A stretch of DNA of 31,460 nt from a virus: the IMG/VR virus record IMGVR_UViG_3300012920_003396, positions 1 through 31,460 of that record, one strand, 5' to 3'. Every line of letters begins with the position of its first letter. Positions within the stretch are counted from its first letter, which is position 1. The position numbers and the translations under genes were made by a program. This document shows, one piece after another, positions 13,517 to 22,215 of the stretch. The notes under the pieces are model-generated. The model did no database searches and was not told where the DNA came from. It was given only the letters and a program-made list of their open reading frames with translations.

Positions 13517-15951
13517 TGGAAGAGGTAAAGATAAATATAAATGACGTAGGTTTTCCAAATCAGTTTGTATCTGATGCAGAAAAGAAAACTGTTCAATACG
13601 GATTACAAATAGGACAAGCAATTCAATATGAGTGGTTTAGGAAAGCAGGTAATCAATGTAGATTTTATAATCAATTTGCAAACTTTAACAGGTTGAGATT
13701 GTATGCAAGAGGGGAGCAACCTATTGCTAAATACAAAAATGAATTAGCTATTGATGGTGATTTATCTTATCTAAATCTTGATTGGACTCCCGTTCCTATT
13801 ATACCGAAGTTTGTAGACATTGTTGTTAATGGAATGTCTGATAGACTATTTCAAGTTCAAGCATATGCACAGGATGCCTTGTCTCAAGGTAAAAGAAGTA
13901 AATACAAAAACTTAATTCGTTCTCAAATGATAGCAAAGCCTATCTTAGAAAACATAGAACAGAATTTTAAAATCAATCCTTTTACTGTAAATAAAGAGGA
14001 GCTTCCTAATACAGATGAAGAGTTGTCTTTATACATGCAACTCAATTATAAACCTGCTATTGAGATAGCAGAGGAAGAAGCTATTAACACTTTGCTTGAA
14101 GCAAACCATTACAATGACTTGCGTAAAAGATGTGACTATGACTTAATGGTATTAGGTGTAGCCATGACTAAACATGAGTTCCTTATTGGAGATGGAGTTA
14201 AAATAAAATATGTAGACCCGGCTAATGTGGTATATAGTTATACTGAGGACCCACACTTTAAGGATTGTTTCTATTGGGGTGAAATTAAAACTATTCCTAT
14301 TAGTGAGTTAATAAAAATAGACCCTACCCTAACTAACGAAGATTTAGAAAAAATTAGTCAGTATAGTCAGAGTTGGTATAATTATTATAACACAGCACAG
14401 TTCTATGAGAACAGCATGTTTTATAAAGATACTTGCACTGTTATGTATTTTAATTACAAGACCACAAGCAAAATGGTTTATAAAAAGAAAAACCTTGATG
14501 GTGGTGGTTCACGTATAATAGAGAAAGACGATACTTTCAATCCACCTGAAGATATGATGGAGGAAGGTAACTTTGAAAAGTTAGAGAAGACTATTGATGT
14601 GTGGTATGATGGCGTAATGGTAATGGGAACTAACATAATGTTAAAGTGGGAGCTTGCTAAAAACATGGTACGACCTCAGTCAGCAACACAACACGCTTTA
14701 CCTAACTATGTTGCAGTAGCACCAAGAATGTATAAAGGAGCTATTGAATCTTTAGTAAGACGAATGATTCCATTTGCTGATTTAATTCAGATAACACATT
14801 TAAAACTACAGCAGGTATTATCACGAGTAGTTCCTGATGGAGTGTTTATAGATGCTGACGGATTAAATGAAGTAGACTTAGGCACAGGTAATGCTTATAA
14901 CCCGGAAGATGCATTAAGACTATACTTTCAAACGGGTAGTGTTATTGGTCGAAGTTATACACAAGATGGAGACTTTAATCAAGCACGAGTTCCTATTAGA
15001 GAATTAAATTCTTCTTCAGGTGCAAATAAAATGCAGATGTTAATTCAAAACTATAACTACTATTTAAGTATGATTAGGGATGTAACAGGATTAAATGAAG
15101 CAAGAGATGCTTCTACTCCTAACCCTGACTCTTTAGTTGGATTACAAAAGCTTGCGGCATTAAATAGTAATACCGCTACACGACATATTCTTGATGGAAG
15201 TTTATATCTAATTAGAAGTTTAGGTGAAGCATTAACTTATAGAGTGGCAGACATATTAGAGTATTCTGATTTTGCAGATGAGTTTGTAAATCAAATTGGA
15301 AAGTATAATGTATCTATCCTTCATGAAATAAAAGATTTATACATATATGACTTTGGTATATTTATTGAGGTAAGCCCTGATGAAGAACAAAAAGCTTTGC
15401 TTGAACAAAATATTCAAATGGCTTTATCTAAGAATGATATTAATCTTGAAGATGCTATTGACATTAGAGAGATTAAAAACATTAAACTTGCAACTCAATT
15501 ACTAAAAGTTAAGAGAGAACAGAAGGCAGCTAAGGAGCAACAGATGGCTATGCAACAACAAGCTATGCAACAACAAGCTGCAATGCAAGCACAACAATTA
15601 AAAGACCAAGCTGATATACAAAAGATACAATTAGAAACTCAATCTAAAATACAAATAGAGCAAGCTAAGATTGCATTTGAAGTAGAAAAGATGCAGGCGG
15701 AAGCAGCGTTAAAACGTGAGCTTATGGCTGAAGAGTTTAATTATAATATGGGTCTTCGTGATATTAGTGAGAAAGCATTGAAAGATAGAGAGACTCAAAG
15801 AGAAGAAGCTAAGTCTGAAAGAATAACTCAGCAAAACAATCAACAATCAAAATTAATCAATCAAAGACAAAATAATCTACCTCCTCAAACCTTTGAGTCT
15901 AATGAGGATAGCTTAGATGGATTTGACTTCGCAGAGTTCAATCCAAGGTAG
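13516..15951 (+). CDS. Portal protein
   Basis: This 811-residue protein should form the ring through which DNA enters and leaves the head. It directly follows terL with a TAATG overlap. The N-terminal 100 residues and the middle (about 180-560) have the mixed alpha/beta look of large podovirus portals. They contain the stem-like region A-N-V-V-Y-S-Y, I-P-F-A-D-L-I-Q-I, and V-T-G-L-N-E-A-R-D, a conserved type of portal motif where a loop precedes the tunnel helix. Residues about 670-745 are a Gln/Ala-rich coiled coil, as in barrel-type portal ends, followed by a Gln/Asn-rich tail. The length fits the 750-820 residues of crAss-like and related Bacteroidota phage portals. Confidence 0.9.
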   Translation: MEEVKININDVGFPNQFVSDAEKKTVQYGLQIGQAIQYEWFRKAGNQCRFYNQFANFNRLRLYARGEQPIAKYKNELAIDGDLSYLNLDWTPVPIIPKFVDIVVNGMSDRLFQVQAYAQDALSQGKRSKYKNLIRSQMIAKPILENIEQNFKINPFTVNKEELPNTDEELSLYMQLNYKPAIEIAEEEAINTLLEANHYNDLRKRCDYDLMVLGVAMTKHEFLIGDGVKIKYVDPANVVYSYTEDPHFKDCFYWGEIKTIPISELIKIDPTLTNEDLEKISQYSQSWYNYYNTAQFYENSMFYKDTCTVMYFNYKTTSKMVYKKKNLDGGGSRIIEKDDTFNPPEDMMEEGNFEKLEKTIDVWYDGVMVMGTNIMLKWELAKNMVRPQSATQHALPNYVAVAPRMYKGAIESLVRRMIPFADLIQITHLKLQQVLSRVVPDGVFIDADGLNEVDLGTGNAYNPEDALRLYFQTGSVIGRSYTQDGDFNQARVPIRELNSSSGANKMQMLIQNYNYYLSMIRDVTGLNEARDASTPNPDSLVGLQKLAALNSNTATRHILDGSLYLIRSLGEALTYRVADILEYSDFADEFVNQIGKYNVSILHEIKDLYIYDFGIFIEVSPDEEQKALLEQNIQMALSKNDINLEDAIDIREIKNIKLATQLLKVKREQKAAKEQQMAMQQQAMQQQAAMQAQQLKDQADIQKIQLETQSKIQIEQAKIAFEVEKMQAEAALKRELMAEEFNYNMGLRDISEKALKDRETQREEAKSERITQQNNQQSKLINQRQNNLPPQTFESNEDSLDGFDFAEFNPR

Positions 15952-15976
15952 CTAAAAAATTGTAGTATTTTTTATG

Positions 15977-15984
15977 TAACTTTG
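15977..15984 (+). promoter_or_regulatory. -7 promoter box
   Basis: TAACTTTG lies 17 bases before the ATG at 16002 and would drive the scaffold and major capsid genes as one unit ending at the terminator at 18569-18597. Confidence 0.65.
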
Positions 15985-16001
15985 TAACAAAATTAAATCA
16001 A

Positions 16002-17105
16002 ATGGAAATAAAAGTAAGAGAAATTAGTGGAGGTGAAAGTAAAAGCGTACAAGAAGTAGAAAAAGAATTGCTTGAAAAGCATGAAGAAAAAATGCAAGCT
16101 GAAGAAGTTAATAACGATTCAGTAAATGTAACGCAAGAAACAGAGACGCAAGAAGCAGAACCAAAACAAGAAACATCCTTAACGGATGAAGAAGTTCTTT
16201 CATATATTGGAAAAAGATACGGAAAAGATATTAACTCATTTGATGAGTTAATGCAGGAGCGTGAGACATCAGAAGAATTACCTGAAGATGTAGCCGCTTA
16301 CTTTAAGTATAAAAAAGATACAGGTCGTGGCATGGATGATTATGTTAAGTTACAACGAGACTTTGACTCCATGGAAGACGACACTTTGTTAGCTGAGTAT
16401 TATTTAAGTACAGAAGAAGGTATAGACCGAGATGATGTAAAAGATATGATAGACGAGTATTCATATGATGAAGACATTGATGAAGATAAGTTTATTAGAA
16501 AACAAAGGCTATCAAAGAAAAAAGAAATTGCTAAAGCTCGAAAGTATTTCACTGAGCAGAAGGAGACATATAAACAACCACTTGAGTCAAGTTCGGTTGG
16601 GGTGTCTACAGAAACACAGGAACAACTTGATGAGTATAAGCGATACTTAGCGGATGCTAAAAACTATGAGGAGGAGACTAAACGTAAATCAGAATGGTTT
16701 ACTAAGAAAACAAATGATGTCTTTAATAATGAGTTCAAAGGTTTTGAGTTTAACATTAATGATAAAAATTTTCAATATTCTCCCGGAGACCGAGAAGAAT
16801 TAAGAAAGGCTCACTCAACTCCTATGAACTTTTATTCAAAGTTCTTGGATGACAATGGTCTTTTAAATGACGCAGAAGGTTATCATAAGTCGTTAGCTAT
16901 TGCTATGAATCCTGAAAAGTTTGCTAAGTTCTTTTATGAGCAAGGCAAGTCTGAAGCGGTTGATGATGTAATGCGTAAACAAAAGAATGTCAGTATGACA
17001 ACACGCAGAACACCTGAGACAGTCAGTAAAGATGGATTAAAAGTTCGTGCTATAAACTCGGATTCGGGTAGAGGTTTACGAATTAAAAGTATAAAACGAG
17101 GTTAA
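16002..17105 (+). CDS. Scaffold-like head assembly protein
   Basis: This 367-residue protein is strongly acidic over the first 180 residues, rich in Glu, Asp, Lys and Gln, and mainly helical. Coiled-coil stretches lie at about 10-60 and 160-235. The C-terminal 40 residues turn basic (K-V-R-A-I-N-S, then G-R-G-L-R-I-K-S-I-K-R-G). A charged helical protein with a basic C-terminal end between portal and major capsid genes is typical of capsid scaffolds, where the basic end contacts the coat protein. I see no protease motif. The assignment rests on composition and position. It has its own promoter box. Confidence 0.75.
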   Translation: MEIKVREISGGESKSVQEVEKELLEKHEEKMQAEEVNNDSVNVTQETETQEAEPKQETSLTDEEVLSYIGKRYGKDINSFDELMQERETSEELPEDVAAYFKYKKDTGRGMDDYVKLQRDFDSMEDDTLLAEYYLSTEEGIDRDDVKDMIDEYSYDEDIDEDKFIRKQRLSKKKEIAKARKYFTEQKETYKQPLESSSVGVSTETQEQLDEYKRYLADAKNYEEETKRKSEWFTKKTNDVFNNEFKGFEFNINDKNFQYSPGDREELRKAHSTPMNFYSKFLDDNGLLNDAEGYHKSLAIAMNPEKFAKFFYEQGKSEAVDDVMRKQKNVSMTTRRTPETVSKDGLKVRAINSDSGRGLRIKSIKRG

Positions 17106-17129
17106 ATTAATTATTAAAAACTAAAAAAA

Positions 17130-18554
17130 ATGTCAGTACAATCAACACCGGGGTTCGATTTGCAACCCTCATCAGAGCGAGTGGCACTTGAGAGTAACTA
17201 TCTTGGGGACGCAAGCTTTAATTTTATGAATCAATATCTGCCTGACACATACGAAAGAGAATTTGAAAGATACGGAAATAGAACTGTAGCTTCTTTCTTA
17301 CGTATGGTAGGAGCAGAAATGCCATCTAACTCAGACCTTATCAAATGGGCAGAGCAAGGAAGGTTACACACAAAATACACTCAATGTGGTACAACTGCAG
17401 GAGCAGGAGATGATACAGCCACATGGCAGGTAAATGATACTTTAGTTCCTACAGGAGGAAGTATCGCAATTAGAAAAGGTCAAACAATTTTAGTAGACTT
17501 TAATGGTGCTACTACCGCTTCTAACAAAGCAGTTGTTACATCTGTAGATTATGCAGCAGGTACATTTGACGTAGCTTACTACGAAGGTGGTGGTCAAGGA
17601 GCTGCAGGTACAACTGCAGCAGCAAGTGATGCGACAATAATGATTTACGGGTCTGAATTTGTTAAAGGTAGCGACTCTATGGAGGACTCTTTAGAAGCTA
17701 ATGATGTTTTCTTTGACAACAAACCAATCATTATTAAAGATAAGTATGCAGTATCAGGTTCTGATATGGCACAAATCGGATGGGTTGAAATCACAACTGA
17801 GAATGGAGGAACAGGATACCTATGGTATTTAAAGTCTGAGCATGAAACAAGACTACGTTTTGAAGATTACTTGGAGACTGCAATGATTGAAACAGTTCCT
17901 GCAGAAGCAAATTCAGGAGCAATCGCAGCGACTGTTTTAGGAAACCCATCAGGTTCAGAAGGTGTATTCTACACAGTTAATGATAGAGGTAATGTATGGC
18001 AAGGAACAAACCCTGCTACATTAAATGCATGGGATACTATTGTACAACGTCTTGACAAACAAGGTTCTATTGAAGAGAATGCTCTTTTCTTGAATCGTCA
18101 GTTTGGTTTTGATATTGACGATATGTTAGCTCAGCAAAACTCTTATGGAGCAAACGGGTCTTCTTATGGACTGTTTGACAATGATGAAGAGATGGCTCTT
18201 AACTTAGGTTTCTCAGGATTCCGAAGAGGTTATGACTTCTACAAGACTGATTGGAAATACTTAAATGACCCAACAATGAGAGGAGGATTGACTTCTGATG
18301 TTGTTAATGGTCTTTTAGTTCCTGCAGGTTCTACATCTGTATACGACCAAATTCTTGGGAAGAATGCTAAGCGTCCTTTCTTACACGTTCGTTACAGAGC
18401 TTCTGAAACAGAAGATAGAAGATATAAGAATTGGGTTACAGGTTCCGCAGGAGGAGCAAGAACATCAGGGAAAGATGTAATGGAAGTTCACTTCCTATCT
18501 GAAAGATGTGTTTGTGTTCTTGGAGCTAACAACTTCTTTATTTTCAAATCATAA
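17130..18554 (+). CDS. Major capsid protein
   Basis: This 474-residue protein follows the scaffold after a 24-base A/T leader and is followed by a strong terminator, as expected of a highly expressed coat gene. The N-terminal arm (about 1-60) leads into F-M-N-Q-Y-L-P-D-T-Y. A beta-rich stretch at about 90-165 (I-A-I-R-K-G-Q-T-I-L-V-D-F) looks like an inserted surface domain. Residues about 180-330 and 370-474 are alpha/beta, ending in a C-terminal strand (C-V-C-V-L-G-A-N-N-F-F-I-F). This fits an HK97-type coat with an insertion. I recognise it by context and style more than by one diagnostic motif. Confidence 0.85.
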   Translation: MSVQSTPGFDLQPSSERVALESNYLGDASFNFMNQYLPDTYEREFERYGNRTVASFLRMVGAEMPSNSDLIKWAEQGRLHTKYTQCGTTAGAGDDTATWQVNDTLVPTGGSIAIRKGQTILVDFNGATTASNKAVVTSVDYAAGTFDVAYYEGGGQGAAGTTAAASDATIMIYGSEFVKGSDSMEDSLEANDVFFDNKPIIIKDKYAVSGSDMAQIGWVEITTENGGTGYLWYLKSEHETRLRFEDYLETAMIETVPAEANSGAIAATVLGNPSGSEGVFYTVNDRGNVWQGTNPATLNAWDTIVQRLDKQGSIEENALFLNRQFGFDIDDMLAQQNSYGANGSSYGLFDNDEEMALNLGFSGFRRGYDFYKTDWKYLNDPTMRGGLTSDVVNGLLVPAGSTSVYDQILGKNAKRPFLHVRYRASETEDRRYKNWVTGSAGGARTSGKDVMEVHFLSERCVCVLGANNFFIFKS

Positions 18555-18568
18555 CACATAATATATTA

Positions 18569-18597
18569 GGGAGGGTTAATCCCCTCCCTTTTTTTTT
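18569..18597 (+). terminator. Strong terminator after capsid gene
   Basis: A perfect 7-bp GC-rich stem (GGGAGGG at 18569-18575, CCCTCCC at 18582-18588) is followed by nine T. Confidence 0.95.
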
Positions 18598-18615
18598 AAT
18601 TTTAAATCTAATCAA

Positions 18616-19365
18616 ATGAAAACAAAACAAACATCAAAGACTCGTATCTATAGATTAACAAGAGACCGAGCACCATTATCATGGACGCTTTCAACCGGAA
18701 CGTCTAAAAGAACAGCCTTATTATATTTTGACGAAGAGAAACAAGAGAATAGAGTATTAAGATACGCTTCTAATCAGAGAAGTCCGTTTGAAGATGAACA
18801 GGATGGAAACGTAGTTCTTGAGCCTATTGTATTTGAAGATGGTTTTTTAACTGTCCCTACAAATAAACCTGTTTTACAAGAGTTTTTATATTATCATCCT
18901 AAAAACGGAATAGACTTTGAGGAAATAGATAAGGAACAAGAAGCACAAGAAGATATATCTTTCTTAGAAGAAGAAGTAAATGCATTGATAAGAGCAAAGT
19001 CATTAAGTATAGATGAGCTTGAGCAAGCGTATAGAGTTTTATTTAATGGTGACCCTGACACTGTAACTACTGCAGAAATGAAAAGAGATATTCTTGTGTA
19101 TGCAAGAAGAGAGCCACATAACTTTTCTATAATCTTAGATGACCCACAATTACAATTACATAACACAGTTAGAAAACTATTTGCAGCTAACTTATTAAGT
19201 AAAAGAAATAAAGGTCGTGATGTATATTTTAATACACCATCAAATAAGAAGAGAATGCTTGTAGTTCCTTATGGAGAAGATGCTAATGATATAGTAACTT
19301 CTTACTTTCAAACTGAAGAAGGAGTGGAGTCATTGAAGATGCTCGAGAAATTATTAGAGCAATAA
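18616..19365 (+). CDS. Conserved phage protein, function unknown
   Basis: This 249-residue protein starts with a basic segment (R-I-Y-R-L-T-R-D-R-A-P-L-S-W), then L-L-Y-F-D-E and R-Y-A-S-N-Q-R-S-P-F-E-D-E-Q-D. A helical acidic middle follows (about 100-135). The last third includes V-Y-F-N-T-P-S-N-K-K-R-M-L-V-V-P-Y-G-E-D. I associate this pattern with conserved proteins of marine phages found near the major capsid gene, but I know of no assigned function. It follows the capsid terminator after only 18 bases with no visible promoter box, so it may depend on read-through. A head-completion or DNA-end role is possible. Confidence 0.75.
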   Translation: MKTKQTSKTRIYRLTRDRAPLSWTLSTGTSKRTALLYFDEEKQENRVLRYASNQRSPFEDEQDGNVVLEPIVFEDGFLTVPTNKPVLQEFLYYHPKNGIDFEEIDKEQEAQEDISFLEEEVNALIRAKSLSIDELEQAYRVLFNGDPDTVTTAEMKRDILVYARREPHNFSIILDDPQLQLHNTVRKLFAANLLSKRNKGRDVYFNTPSNKKRMLVVPYGEDANDIVTSYFQTEEGVESLKMLEKLLEQ

Positions 19366-19376
19366 AAATTAATGAC

Positions 19377-19384
19377 TATCTTTG
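19377..19384 (+). promoter_or_regulatory. -7 promoter box
   Basis: TATCTTTG lies 29 bases before the ATG at 19414. Confidence 0.7.
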
Positions 19385-19413
19385 TAATATTATAAACACA
19401 TTTATTTTTAACA

Positions 19414-20121
19414 ATGGCAAAATATTTTAAATTTGTATATGACGCTGATGCAGGCATATCAGAAAGTCTACTTGTAGATAATCTACAATATATTCATACG
19501 GATATTAAGGGAACAATATCATTTATTCCTTCTGACTTTAATAATCAAGGAGTGGTTCAGATGATTCTTAATCAAGAAGACCCAAGAAGAAAAGTAAAAA
19601 CTTACCTTGAAGAACAGTGGGAAACATTAATAAACAGTAATCAAACTTTCATAGATATACCTATAAGAGAATTACCTGCTACAGAAACTTCACTTTGTGA
19701 AGACAACACTTGGCAATTTTGGGAATTAACTGTGGCTTTTGACCCAACTGATTGTGATGTAATATTATCGGCAACGATTGAGCCTGAAGGTTTAGGTACT
19801 ATCACTATCGGGGAACCAATTATAATAGAAGGAAAGTTTCGCGGTTACTACGCTCAGGCAACAGGCACACCATGTGGTACGCAAGACTTAGTATTTCTTC
19901 AGGGTTCTGATTGTGGAGCACCGGGACAACCTGTACTCGAAGAGGGATTTGAAGAATATGTATATACAGGTCAGCAAGTAGGTTGTGAAGGTGAAGGAGG
20001 AGAGCCTGTATCATATTGCTTGATAGCAAAACCTGTGTTTAAAACTACAGGTTTTACAGGAACATTATCATTTGGTAAAATTACTGTACCGGAACCACCT
20101 GAAGAACCTGAATTACCTTAA
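19414..20121 (+). CDS. Cys-containing virion-region protein, unknown
   Basis: This 235-residue protein has an N-terminal alpha/beta part (about 1-85, containing N-Q-E-D-P-R-R-K-V-K). A beta-rich part with about seven Cys at roughly 95-205 follows (S-L-C-E-D-N, T-P-C-G-T-Q, S-D-C-G-A-P, Q-V-G-C-E-G). The end is Pro/Glu-rich (P-E-P-P-E-E-P-E-L-P). The Cys pairs could form disulfides in the finished particle, which would suit an exposed protein. I do not recognise the family. It has its own promoter box, as does the next gene, so each can be expressed apart from the capsid unit. A head decoration role is a guess. Confidence 0.68.
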   Translation: MAKYFKFVYDADAGISESLLVDNLQYIHTDIKGTISFIPSDFNNQGVVQMILNQEDPRRKVKTYLEEQWETLINSNQTFIDIPIRELPATETSLCEDNTWQFWELTVAFDPTDCDVILSATIEPEGLGTITIGEPIIIEGKFRGYYAQATGTPCGTQDLVFLQGSDCGAPGQPVLEEGFEEYVYTGQQVGCEGEGGEPVSYCLIAKPVFKTTGFTGTLSFGKITVPEPPEEPELP

Positions 20122-20132
20122 TATTTTTTAAG

Positions 20133-20140
20133 TATCTTTG
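20133..20140 (+). promoter_or_regulatory. -7 promoter box
   Basis: TATCTTTG lies 31 bases before the ATG at 20172. Confidence 0.7.
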
Positions 20141-20171
20141 TAGTATTATTAACCCATTAAATTTTTAAACA

Positions 20172-20450
20172 ATGGCAACTAAATATTTATCTTTCACTAC
20201 AGACAATGGAAAGGAATTAGTAAACGCAGGAGCAATCTCTTTTGTTAAATTAAACAGTGCAACTAAAGTTGAAATGTATGAGCTTACAGGAGCGAAGAAG
20301 TTTGAACTGACAACAACAGGTGCAACTCAAGAATTTGTTGATTCAATTAATGAATCTTTACAACAAGCAGCAGAGACTTCATGGCATAAAGCTGTGGTTC
20401 CGGTAGCAAACGAAGGTGTTACAAGTATCACAAAGATTGAAGTAGCTTAA
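20172..20450 (+). CDS. Small virion-region protein, unknown
   Basis: This 92-residue alpha/beta protein reads Y-L-S-F-T-T-D-N-G-K-E-L-V-N-A-G-A-I-S at the start. A middle E-M-Y-E-L-T-G-A-K-K-F-E-L strand pair, a helix at about 53-68, and a final strand (V-T-S-I-T-K-I-E-V) follow. It is a private one-gene unit, with its own promoter and a strong terminator just after it, which suggests high or separate expression. I do not recognise a family. Candidates are an abundant small decoration protein or a DNA-associated virion protein, neither of them shown. Confidence 0.7.
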   Translation: MATKYLSFTTDNGKELVNAGAISFVKLNSATKVEMYELTGAKKFELTTTGATQEFVDSINESLQQAAETSWHKAVVPVANEGVTSITKIEVA

Positions 20451-20476
20451 TTCTAATTTATTTAAACTTATAAAAG

Positions 20477-20509
20477 AGAGGGTGTAAAAAATACATCCTC
20501 TTTTTTTTT
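20477..20509 (+). terminator. Strong intrinsic terminator
   Basis: A stem of ten pairs (20477-20486 with 20492-20501, one G-T) with an A5 loop is followed by a T-run to 20509. A new promoter box begins four bases later. Confidence 0.93.
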
Positions 20510-20512
20510 CTT

Positions 20513-20520
20513 TATCTTTG
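20513..20520 (+). promoter_or_regulatory. -7 promoter box
   Basis: TATCTTTG lies 15 bases before the ATG at 20536. It would drive the connector and hub genes. Confidence 0.7.
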
Positions 20521-20535
20521 TATAAACTATAAAAC

Positions 20536-21288
20536 ATGATAGACTCAGTAAGAGAAACAGTTTTATCTATAATAAATAAGAATAACTACGGATACATATC
20601 TCCGGAGGATTTTAATCTATTTGCTAAACAAGCACAATTAGATTTGTTTGAAGATTATTTTTATACGTATAACTTTCAAATTAATAAAGAGAATACAAGA
20701 CAATCAGGCACAGGTTATGCTGATATAAAAAAAGGATTAGCAGAAGTAATTGAATTTTTTTCAGTTAGTGCTGACCTAACACATATATCAAACAATAACT
20801 TTACTGTCCCAACTGCGGCTACTACAGGTAGTGATTACTACCTTATTAATAAAGTTTTGTTTAATAGTGGTGTAGCTGCTACTCCATTAAGAGAAATGGA
20901 AAAGGTAAGTCATACTAAAATTACTATGTTAAATAACTCTTTACTTACTGCACCTAATGAAACTTTCCCTGCATACACTTTGGAAGGAGATGTTATTACA
21001 GCTCATCCTTCTACTATAAATGCAACGGGAGGACAGAAAGTTAACTGTCAATACTTTAGATACCCTAAAGACCCTAAGTGGACATACAAAATTATTCCGG
21101 TTAATCAAGGGTCTCCATTGTTTGATTCTACTCAGCCTGATTATCAAGATTTTGAATTACCTTTATCAGACCAACCATACTTAGTGGTTAAGATATTAGA
21201 GTACGCAGGAATTTCTATCAGAGAAACAGAAGTATATCAGTTTGCTAAGACAGAAGAAACACAAAACATTCAAGAAGAAAGTAGATAA
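20536..21288 (+). CDS. Head-tail connector/structural protein
   Basis: This 250-residue protein begins with a helical segment (I-D-S-V-R-E-T-V-L-S-I-I-N-K) and S-P-E-D-F-N-L-F-A-K-Q-A-Q-L-D-L. It continues as a beta-rich body with Y-Y-L-I-N-K-V-L-F and ends with Y-L-V-V-K-I-L-E-Y-A-G-I-S-I-R-E and a Glu-rich tail. The N-terminal F-N-x-x-A-x-Q-A-Q-x-D segment is one I associate with a structural protein encoded between the capsid and tail-adaptor genes of marine podovirus-like phages. It probably joins the portal to the tail. It is translated almost end to end with the next gene (2 bases apart). Confidence 0.72.
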   Translation: MIDSVRETVLSIINKNNYGYISPEDFNLFAKQAQLDLFEDYFYTYNFQINKENTRQSGTGYADIKKGLAEVIEFFSVSADLTHISNNNFTVPTAATTGSDYYLINKVLFNSGVAATPLREMEKVSHTKITMLNNSLLTAPNETFPAYTLEGDVITAHPSTINATGGQKVNCQYFRYPKDPKWTYKIIPVNQGSPLFDSTQPDYQDFELPLSDQPYLVVKILEYAGISIRETEVYQFAKTEETQNIQEESR

Positions 21289-21290
21289 CC

Positions 21291-22214
21291 ATGGCATATT
21301 TAACTCAATATCAATATTACGAGAACGGAGGTAACTTACCTGAGAATGCTAATTGGGGTTCATACCAATACGTTAGTTTAGAAGATGTTGTTAACAACTT
21401 TATGTTAATGTATAATGGGAACCATGAGTTAGTTAATAACGAAGAAAGATATAAGGTTTTATTTCACGCAAAGAGAGCTATACAAGAATTAAACTATGAT
21501 GCGTTTAAAGAAATTAAAACATTAGAGCTTACAGTGTGTGATACATTAAGATTTGTATTACCTTCTGATTATGTTAATTGGGTTCGTATATCTTTATATA
21601 AAGACCAAGTACTAAGACCTCTTACTGAGAATATTCAAATCAACGGAGCGACAGCATATCTACAAGACAATGATTGTAGAATATTGTTTGATGCAAGTGG
21701 TAATGCATTATCACCGCAAAACTCTCAACTTGATTATGACAGAATAACAGGGTCAAAGAAAAGCATTTACTTAAATGAGAATAGTCCTTATAATGGTAGA
21801 CAAGGATATTGTTGTGATGGTGCTTGGTATTTTGAATATAATATTGGAGCAAGGTTTGGATTAAATACAGAAACTGCTAACTTTAATCCTACGTTTAGAG
21901 TAGATAATAAAGCAGGAGTAATAAACTTTAGCTCAGGTGTAGCAGGAGAAACTATTATTTTAGAATATGTGTCAGATGGTATGGAAGGTGGTATTGATTC
22001 TAATGTTACAGTTAATAAATTATTTGAGGATTACATATATGCATACATTCAATATGCTATTTTAAATAGTAAATTAGGTGTGCAGGAATACATAGTAAGA
22101 CGAGCACAGAAAAGTAAATCAGCTTTGCTTCGTAATGCTAAGATTAGAATAAGTAATATTCATCCGGGTAGACTCTTAATGAATCTACGAGGAAGAGATA
22201 AATGGATTAAATAG
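21291..22214 (+). CDS. Tail adaptor, P22 gp4-like by position
   Basis: This 307-residue protein has helices at about 25-70 (F-M-L-M-Y-N-G-N-H-E-L-V and H-A-K-R-A-I-Q-E-L). A beta segment ends L-P-S-D-Y-V-N-W-V-R-I-S-L (about 102-114), and a helical end includes Y-I-Y-A-Y-I-Q-Y-A-I-L-N-S. The order helix bundle, strand with P-x-D-Y-V-x-x-x-x-I, then basic C-terminal tail (M-N-L-R-G-R-D-K-W-I-K) fits ring-forming tail adaptors that bind under the portal. It is followed one base later by the large hub gene. The P22 comparison is structural inference, not sequence identity. Confidence 0.72.
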   Translation: MAYLTQYQYYENGGNLPENANWGSYQYVSLEDVVNNFMLMYNGNHELVNNEERYKVLFHAKRAIQELNYDAFKEIKTLELTVCDTLRFVLPSDYVNWVRISLYKDQVLRPLTENIQINGATAYLQDNDCRILFDASGNALSPQNSQLDYDRITGSKKSIYLNENSPYNGRQGYCCDGAWYFEYNIGARFGLNTETANFNPTFRVDNKAGVINFSSGVAGETIILEYVSDGMEGGIDSNVTVNKLFEDYIYAYIQYAILNSKLGVQEYIVRRAQKSKSALLRNAKIRISNIHPGRLLMNLRGRDKWIK

Positions 22215-22215
22215 A

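Noticed and set aside
11282-18554. Firm assignment to crAss-like phages
   Set aside because: Gene order and protein sizes are compatible, but without profile searches of TerL, portal and capsid, and without seeing a virion RNA polymerase, the claim is not supported.
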